This document shows, piece by piece, positions 1 to 3,324 of a stretch of 5,197 bases of DNA (position 1 is its first letter; each line of letters starts with the position of its first letter). The notes under the pieces were generated by a model, which did no database searches, was not told the origin of the DNA, and saw nothing but the letters and a program-made list of their open reading frames with translations. This DNA is from JAWBOW01 sp038825775. GTDB taxonomy: Archaea > Nanobdellota > Nanobdellia > Woesearchaeales > WAPY01. The position numbers and the translations under genes were made by a program. Location of the stretch: NCBI GenBank assembly GCA_038825775.1, contig JAWBOW010000051.1, positions 1 through 5,197 of the forward strand, written 5' to 3'.

Positions 1-101
1 AATATAAAATAAATATTTTTAATTAAAAATTATAAGTTTTAAGCAAATTTATAAATATGAAAAATACAAAGAATCCAACAAAAAACTCAAGATTTTATTT
101 T

Positions 102-839
102 TCACTTTTTTATAGAATTTACTGAATTAAATAGTTCTTCGTCTATTATTGCAGGGTGTTTTCCTTTATAATAAGCATTATTGAACTTTACATAACCTAA
201 ATAAAATCTGTTTCTTAATATCTTTTTTATCCCAACATGGCTTATACCCGTTTCTTTAGAAATTTCTCTCAATGATTTTCCTTCATTACGCATTTTAAAT
301 ATCTTGACAACAATTTCCTTTTTTTCCTCATCAACAACAGTTTCCTTATTTACAATCTTATATCCTAATGGAGGTCTGTTTTGGGTGTATCCTAATTTTG
401 CTTTATTACTCATAACATCCTTTAACCTTTCAATAATTTGCTTTCTTTCAAACTCATTTACAGCCCCAATTATCTGTCTTATAAGAACTCCAACAGGATC
501 TTGTCCATACTGTTCTTTTAAACTTATCACTTCAATACCAATCTTCATTAGTCTTCTTACAATCCCTTCTGTTTCATAGTTATCCCTGCCTAATCTGCTA
601 TAGGAATATATTAAAAGAACATCAAATGTTTTCTTATCTGCTTCTTCAAGCATTTCCTGCAGTCCAGGTCTTGATTCAAACTTACTTCCAGATATACCTT
701 CATCTTTGAATATTTTTACAACAGCCATATTGTTTTTTGTAGCATACTCTGTTAGATCCATTACTTGGGAGTTTATGCTAAAACCTTCTTTTGCTTGTTC
801 TTCTGTAGAAACCCTAACATATAATGCTGCTCTTCTCAT
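102..839 (-). CDS. Compact serine recombinase (resolvase catalytic domain plus recombinase domain, no zinc-ribbon tail)
   Basis: This 245-residue protein should cut and rejoin DNA site-specifically through a phosphoserine intermediate. The N-terminal resolvase domain (about residues 3-145) has the signature YVRVSTEEQ with nucleophile S11 and R9, the DEGISGS segment (46-52), and SRLGRD with R82 and R85, which are catalytic arginines in this family. A long E-helix follows (about 125-145, EFERKQIIERLK). PPLGY (156-160) opens a Recombinase-type DNA-binding domain with a helix-turn-helix (about 188-210) and the family-typical ILRNRFYLGYV. The chain ends just after HPAIIDEELFNSV, where large serine recombinases (usually about 450-550 residues) continue into a Cys4 zinc ribbon and coiled coil. 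The 101 bp downstream encode no such remnant in any minus frame. The ATG start is supported by AGGA 6 nt upstream and an in-frame TAA a few codons before it. Whether it moves an element, resolves dimers or inverts DNA cannot be told from this window. Confidence 0.93.
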   Translation of the reverse strand: MRRAALYVRVSTEEQAKEGFSINSQVMDLTEYATKNNMAVVKIFKDEGISGSKFESRPGLQEMLEEADKKTFDVLLIYSYSRLGRDNYETEGIVRRLMKIGIEVISLKEQYGQDPVGVLIRQIIGAVNEFERKQIIERLKDVMSNKAKLGYTQNRPPLGYKIVNKETVVDEEKKEIVVKIFKMRNEGKSLREISKETGISHVGIKKILRNRFYLGYVKFNNAYYKGKHPAIIDEELFNSVNSIKK

Positions 840-848
840 AAAAAATCC

Positions 849-865
849 TGTTAATTAAGGTTAAA
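849..865. repeat. GTTAA-type repeat, copy 1, overlapping the recombinase ribosome-binding region
   Basis: TGTTAATTAAGGTTAAA matches copy 2 (911-927) at 15 of 17 positions. It contains two GTTAA half-sites 10 bp apart (850 and 860), about one helical turn. With the two preceding bases it reads CCTGTTAA (847-854), which recurs exactly at 940-947. The left edge overlaps the AGGA Shine-Dalgarno-like sequence (846-849, minus) of the recombinase. Binding here by the recombinase or a regulator is an inference. Confidence 0.55.
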
Positions 866-910
866 TCCTTTATTTTTTTGATTTTTTAATGATTTTTTTA
901 TAAAAATAAA

Positions 911-927
911 TGTTAACAAAGGTTAAA
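911..927. repeat. GTTAA-type repeat, copy 2
   Basis: TGTTAACAAAGGTTAAA is a 15/17 match to copy 1, lying exactly 62 bp to its right. It has the same pair of GTTAA half-sites 10 bp apart (912 and 922). The DNA between the copies is almost pure A/T and includes TGATTTTTT twice (879-887 and 890-898). Such AT-rich spacing between sites is common in recombination and operator arrays, but it is also the background composition here. Confidence 0.55.
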
Positions 928-937
928 AATCAATAAA

Positions 938-961
938 AACCTGTTAACTAACCTGTACCTT
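938..961. repeat. Repeat copy 3: 12-bp-period AACCTGT tandem containing GTTAAC
   Basis: AACCTGT occurs at 938-944 and again at 950-956, a 12-bp period. The first unit extends into CCTGTTAA (940-947), identical to 847-854. The GTTAA at 943 lies 31 bp from the GTTAA of copy 2 (912), which lies 62 bp from that of copy 1 (850), so the series is spaced in multiples of 31 bp, about three helical turns. AACCT here is the complement of the AGGTT in copies 1 and 2, so the second half is inverted. The predicted transcription start of the recombinase (about 960) falls at its right edge. Confidence 0.5.
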
Positions 962-980
962 AGTAAACAAAAACAGAACA

Positions 981-996
981 AGTATATAAATTTTTC
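981..996 (-). promoter_or_regulatory. Archaeal BRE/TATA promoter of the recombinase gene
   Basis: On the minus strand GAAAAA (996-991) is followed by TTTATATACT (990-981), a good match to an archaeal purine/A-rich BRE plus TATA box. Initiation about 25 nt downstream would be near 960, giving a leader of about 120 nt that spans all three repeat copies. A TATA-like sequence nearer the gene (about 895-903) is a weaker alternative. Confidence 0.5.
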
Positions 997-1060
997 TATA
1001 TTAATATACATTTTTATTATAAAAATTTAATGAATTATTATAAATACCTTGTTTGATCCT

Positions 1061-1074
1061 AAAAAATAAAAAAA
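1061..1074 (-). terminator. Oligo-T terminator after the small helical protein gene
   Basis: Directly after the TGA stop of the 1075-1464 gene, the minus strand reads seven T, one A, then six T. Archaeal RNA polymerase terminates intrinsically at such T-runs without needing a hairpin. None is visible here. Confidence 0.5.
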
Positions 1075-1464
1075 TCAGCGAAGTAAGAAAATTCTAATAC
1101 TTTCCTCTACAAGTTCATCTCTTATGTTTTTAATCTTTTCTTCTAATAAAGAACCCTTATTTTTATAGCTTTTTAATATTTTATTAAGTTCCTCTATGTC
1201 TTTTGTTAGTATAACATACTTAGAGTTTATTAAATCCTTTCTTGAATCATCATCTAAATTATATGAACAAAGATCCAAAGTTTTAGAAAACAATTCAAAT
1301 CGGTTTTTTATATCAACTGCTCTTGCATAATCCTTTATCTGTTTATAAAAATCACTTATTAAATTTAGTATACTACTCATAGAAGAGCTAATAATATCCT
1401 TGTTTATATATTTTTTTATTTTATTTACTTTTGAGAAAATAAAAGGCGTTAAAAAGAATACCAC
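1075..1464 (-). CDS. Small lysine-rich helical protein of unknown function
   Basis: I do not recognise this protein. From the GTG at 1464 it has 129 residues. A short hydrophobic N-terminus (VFFLTPFIF, residues 2-10) is too short for a normal membrane span and is followed by a basic stretch (about 12-22). The rest is predicted helical; residues about 84-129 are rich in Leu, Ile, Lys and Glu and could form a coiled coil. There is one cysteine (C66) and no catalytic or metal motif. The start is uncertain. GTG 1464 has no Shine-Dalgarno site and directly follows an in-frame TAA, while ATG 1380 (residue 29) lies 27 nt from the centre of a good TATA box (1403-1411) and would give a leaderless 101-residue protein without the hydrophobic segment. 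Codon use across the first 28 codons looks as plausible as the rest, so the longer form is given. A T-run follows the stop. Confidence 0.6.
   Translation of the reverse strand: MVFFLTPFIFSKVNKIKKYINKDIISSSMSSILNLISDFYKQIKDYARAVDIKNRFELFSKTLDLCSYNLDDDSRKDLINSKYVILTKDIEELNKILKSYKNKGSLLEEKIKNIRDELVEESIRIFLLR
1403..1417 (-). promoter_or_regulatory. Candidate TATA element for a leaderless start at 1380
   Basis: The minus strand reads an A7 run followed by TATATAAA, centred near 1407, 27 nt before ATG 1380. The same spacing is seen for the 2411-3208 gene. If real, the annotated first 28 codons would be promoter rather than coding DNA. AT-rich coding sequence can produce such a match by chance. Confidence 0.35.
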
Positions 1465-1497
1465 TTACGCTTTAAAATACATAAAATTATTATCTTT

Positions 1498-1511
1498 GCT
1501 TAAAACTTTTG
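1498..1511 (-). promoter_or_regulatory. Candidate BRE/TATA element for the GTG start at 1464
   Basis: The minus strand reads CAAAAGTTTTAAGC, sharing AAAAGTTTTAA with the metG promoter (3274-3284). Initiation about 25 nt downstream, near 1476, would leave a leader of about 12 nt before GTG 1464. It competes with the element at 1403-1417. Confidence 0.35.
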
Positions 1512-1869
1512 ATTATTTAATTTATCAAATATTTTCATTATTGCTTAAAATTTTTTGTCATAAAATTTTAAAATATAATATATTCTAAAATTTATATCAT
1601 TTATTAGTTGTTAATTAAAGATTATAATTTAAACATACAAATTTAATAGATTTTTTATAATAAAGATAAAATAAAATATACTTTATAATAATTCTGTTTT
1701 TTTGTTATAATTCTTCTTAGTTAAAGTTTCTGAAAAAATAAAGAAAAATTAGGCATTAGAAAAAGATTAAATACAAAAAATGAGGATAATTAATTCGGTT
1801 TAAATATAGTTTAAGAATACTATTAAGAACAAATCAAAATTAGGCACCATTAGTTTTTTAGTTTTGAAA

Positions 1870-1893
1870 AAAGTGAGAGTTAAAGTGAGAGTT
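1870..1893. repeat. Perfect 12-bp tandem repeat upstream of the zinc-ribbon gene
   Basis: AAAGTGAGAGTT occurs at 1870-1881 and 1882-1893 with no mismatch and no gap. Its G content stands out from the surrounding A/T sequence. It ends about 28 bp upstream of the TATA element at 1922-1929, where archaeal activators commonly bind, so a regulator site is plausible but unproven. Confidence 0.6.
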
Positions 1894-1914
1894 ATTTTGA
1901 TTAAAATATAATCG

Positions 1915-1929
1915 TTAGTTTTTTAAATA
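1915..1929 (+). promoter_or_regulatory. TATA element of the zinc-ribbon gene
   Basis: TTAGTTTTTTAAATA contains TTTAAATA (1922-1929) with centre near 1925. Initiation about 25 nt downstream, near 1950, would give a leader of about 12 nt that begins at the Shine-Dalgarno site. ATTAAAATATAAT at 1900-1912 is an alternative giving a leader of about 30 nt. Confidence 0.4.
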
Positions 1930-1950
1930 AAAATCTATTTTTTATTTTTT

Positions 1951-1957
1951 GAGGTGA
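1951..1957 (+). promoter_or_regulatory. Shine-Dalgarno site GAGGTGA that fixes the start of the zinc-ribbon gene
   Basis: GAGGTGA is complementary to the anti-Shine-Dalgarno end of 16S rRNA and sits 5 nt before ATG 1963. It contains the in-frame GTG at 1954, which would begin inside its own ribosome-binding site, so ATG 1963 is the better start. It is the clearest ribosome-binding site in the window. Confidence 0.75.
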
Positions 1958-1962
1958 GAATA

Positions 1963-2391
1963 ATGCTTGTTGAGCCAAAAAGTGCTGAGGAACTTTACTA
2001 TTATACTGATAGAGATATTGATTCTGGTTCTGTGAGGGTTTGGGTTTTTAAGCTTAAATGCCCAAAATGCAATAATTATGTTCAAAAACCACGAGATAAA
2101 AAAGGAAAACCAATGAAAAAAGCAGATTATTATGAGTGCATAAAATGTGGTTTTAGGATGGATTCAAAAGAATACGAAAGCAAATTAATAGCTAACATAC
2201 AATATAAATGTCCTTATTGTGATTTTAATGGCGAAAAGCAAATACCTTTTGTGAGAAAGAATGTTTATTTTAAAGAGTTTGATGAACTTAGAGGTAAAGA
2301 AAAAAAGAATAAAGTTTTAGCATTGGTTTTTAAATGTGAAAAGTGTGGAAAAGAAATTTATGTGACTCAAAAGATGAAAGATATAAAATAA
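1963..2391 (+). CDS. Double zinc-ribbon protein, conserved archaeal hypothetical
   Basis: This 142-residue protein has four CxxC pairs that suggest two zinc ribbons: C33/C36 (CPKC) with C59/C62 (CIKC), and C83/C86 (CPYC) with C125/C128 (CEKC). The N-terminal 30 residues (MLVEPKSAEELYYYTDRDI and a VRVWVFK strand) are not cysteine-rich. Between the pairs lie basic segments (KPRDKKGKPMKK, and RGKEKKNK at about 110-117) that could contact nucleic acid. I recall hypothetical proteins with this layout (MLVEP start, WVF, CPKC, KPRD, ANI.Y.CP.C) from DPANN archaea, but know no assigned function. Similar ribbons occur in transcription, ribosome and RNA-processing factors, so nucleic-acid or complex binding is the likeliest role, and that is inference. 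No membrane segment or enzyme motif is visible. The Shine-Dalgarno at 1951-1957 sets the start; a GTG three codons upstream is rejected. It stands alone and converges on the next gene with 19 bp between stop codons. Confidence 0.85.
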   Translation: MLVEPKSAEELYYYTDRDIDSGSVRVWVFKLKCPKCNNYVQKPRDKKGKPMKKADYYECIKCGFRMDSKEYESKLIANIQYKCPYCDFNGEKQIPFVRKNVYFKEFDELRGKEKKNKVLALVFKCEKCGKEIYVTQKMKDIK

Positions 2392-2410
2392 AAATAATCT
2401 ATTTAAAATT

Positions 2411-3208
2411 TTAAAATTCTTTTAATATTTTATTAATTCTCTTCTCAAGATTTCCTTTATTGGTGTTTTTGAAATCAGATTTTTTTAAGAGATCAATAAA
2501 TTTTGGTAAGAAATCTTTTAAATTTTTATGAAAATTGTGTATGTTCTTTTCAGAGAACTCATAAACAGCATTAAACAACAAATAATATTCTTTCTCCACT
2601 ATTCTTTTGTTTAAACAATTTCTCCTTTTTAAAGAATGGTTTTTTAATTCGCATTTATCATAATCATCAAAAATATTAGAACCATTATTTTTTATTAAGT
2701 TCTCTATAAACATGATTTCGAAGAAAAGTGCATAACCGTGTGCAAGATTTTCTTTTAAAGAATTTATTTTGTTATTATTGTTTAAAATCTCGTAGAATTT
2801 TTTGTAAAAGAATATTTCTGAAACCTCATGAACCAAACTTATGAAATATGAATTTTTTCTTAACATTTTTGTCCCAAAGTCAATAACATAATCATAATCA
2901 CTCACAAATTCCTTTTTAAGTTCAGGATTTTCATAAAATGGACTGTAAGTAACTCCATTTATTAAACAAGTTGAGTTTAGAATAAGCTTAGGTATCTTTA
3001 GTTCTATTACTTCTTTATTATGTGTAAATGTTTGAGTATCAAAATTATCATAAAGATTTACAATAAATTCTGGAAAATTTATCGTTGTTTTAGTAATTAC
3101 TCTGTTGAACTCTCTACAAAAATTCTCAGAAAGATAATTTTTTACATTGTTTGTTAAACTTTCTAAATAATCTTCTCTTTTAACAAGTTTTTTATCATTT
3201 TCTTGCAT
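2411..3208 (-). CDS. Zincin-like protein of unknown function with altered HExxE...HGxAxxFE motif
   Basis: This 265-residue protein is not one I recognise by family. The notable part is residues 124-168: SLVHEVSEIFF (H127, E128, E131) and, after a helical linker, LAHGYALFFE (H157, G158, A160, E164). Gluzincin metallopeptidases carry HExxH and then, one helix later, a metal-binding Glu often within EGxAxxxE. Here the third ligand position is Glu and the fourth is His, as if the two had been exchanged, so a metal site with the same ligand set is conceivable. It could equally be a decayed, non-catalytic relative. The N-terminus (about 1-35) is charged and helical, 45-115 contains beta-like segments (VIELKIPKLIL, YDYVIDFG), and the C-terminus (about 200-265) is helical and Lys-rich. 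No signal peptide or membrane span is visible, so the protein is probably cytosolic. The ATG has no Shine-Dalgarno but lies 27 nt from a TATA centre, which suggests a leaderless mRNA. The gene diverges from metG. Confidence 0.8.
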   Translation of the reverse strand: MQENDKKLVKREDYLESLTNNVKNYLSENFCREFNRVITKTTINFPEFIVNLYDNFDTQTFTHNKEVIELKIPKLILNSTCLINGVTYSPFYENPELKKEFVSDYDYVIDFGTKMLRKNSYFISLVHEVSEIFFYKKFYEILNNNNKINSLKENLAHGYALFFEIMFIENLIKNNGSNIFDDYDKCELKNHSLKRRNCLNKRIVEKEYYLLFNAVYEFSEKNIHNFHKNLKDFLPKFIDLLKKSDFKNTNKGNLEKRINKILKEF

Positions 3209-3230
3209 ATTTTTTGCTTAAAATAACAAA

Positions 3231-3246
3231 TATATAAAATTTGTGT
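3231..3246 (-). promoter_or_regulatory. BRE/TATA promoter of the 2411-3208 gene, probably leaderless
   Basis: The minus strand reads ACACAAAT followed by TTTATATA (3238-3231), with the TATA centre near 3235. Transcription would start at about 3210, essentially at the ATG (3208). No Shine-Dalgarno exists, consistent with leaderless translation. Confidence 0.55.
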
Positions 3247-3272
3247 TTATTATAAAGTAGTTAATGTTTTCT

Positions 3273-3287
3273 GAAAAGTTTTAAATA
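3273..3287 (+). promoter_or_regulatory. BRE/TATA promoter of metG
   Basis: GAAAAG (3273-3278) followed by TTTTAAATA (3279-3287) is a strong archaeal BRE/TATA match. Transcription would start near 3308-3310, giving a leader of about 15 nt to ATG 3325 with no Shine-Dalgarno. A second TATA-like sequence, TTATAAAAATA (3305-3315), has a poor BRE but sits about 27 nt before ATG 3337, so a leaderless start there is possible. It lies back to back with the promoter of the divergent gene, about 40 bp away. Confidence 0.55.
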
Positions 3288-3324
3288 ATATATACGCACC
3301 ACTATTATAAAAATAGTTGTTTAA

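Larger units (their letters stand above)
1465..1962. other. AT-rich intergenic region of about 490 bp without a recognisable gene
   Basis: Between the minus-strand 1075-1464 gene and the plus-strand zinc-ribbon gene there is no convincing coding frame on either strand, no tRNA-like T-arm, no C/D-box pair and no G/C-bearing hairpin. Besides promoter elements at both ends it holds three small repeats. AAAATTAGGCA occurs at 1745-1755 and 1836-1846, each followed within a few bases by TTAG. TTAGTTTTTTA occurs at 1850-1860 and 1915-1925. AAAGTGAGAGTT is repeated in perfect tandem at 1870-1893. The first 1400-1600 bases of this stretch could encode a 62-residue hydrophobic peptide on the plus strand, but it is best read as background (see rejected items). 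Confidence 0.6.

Noticed and set aside
1..101. Search for a zinc-ribbon remnant, attachment core or terminal repeat downstream of the recombinase
   Set aside because: No Cys-pair coding remnant in any minus frame, and no match to the 847-961 repeats; only AT-rich sequence with a short T6 run on the minus strand (80-85).
304..579. Plus-strand open frame of 91 codons inside the recombinase gene
   Set aside because: It is antisense to conserved catalytic-domain sequence, and its Ser/Phe/Ile-rich composition reflects the complement of the real gene.
1400..1588. Plus-strand 62-residue hydrophobic peptide (TTG start)
   Set aside because: It overlaps the minus-strand 1075-1464 gene, has a TTG start without ribosome-binding site, and its Phe/Leu/Ile/Lys content is what AT-rich noncoding DNA yields.
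1609..1618. TGTTAATTAA resembling the first ten bases of recombinase repeat copy 1
   Set aside because: It lacks the AGGTTAA half-site and the phased partners, and an A/T-rich ten-mer recurring in this sequence is likely chance.
1780..1803. Seven-codon ATG frame after a TATA-like sequence in the long intergenic region
   Set aside because: It is too short, has no ribosome-binding site, and nothing supports it as a leader peptide.
1954..1962. GTG start three codons upstream for the zinc-ribbon protein
   Set aside because: The GTG is embedded in GAGGTGA, which functions better as the Shine-Dalgarno site for ATG 1963.
2402..2415. Perfect palindrome TTTAAAATTTTAAA between the convergent genes, considered as a bidirectional terminator
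   Set aside because: It is A/T only, would form a weak hairpin, lacks a clear T-run on either side, and such palindromes are expected often in this composition.
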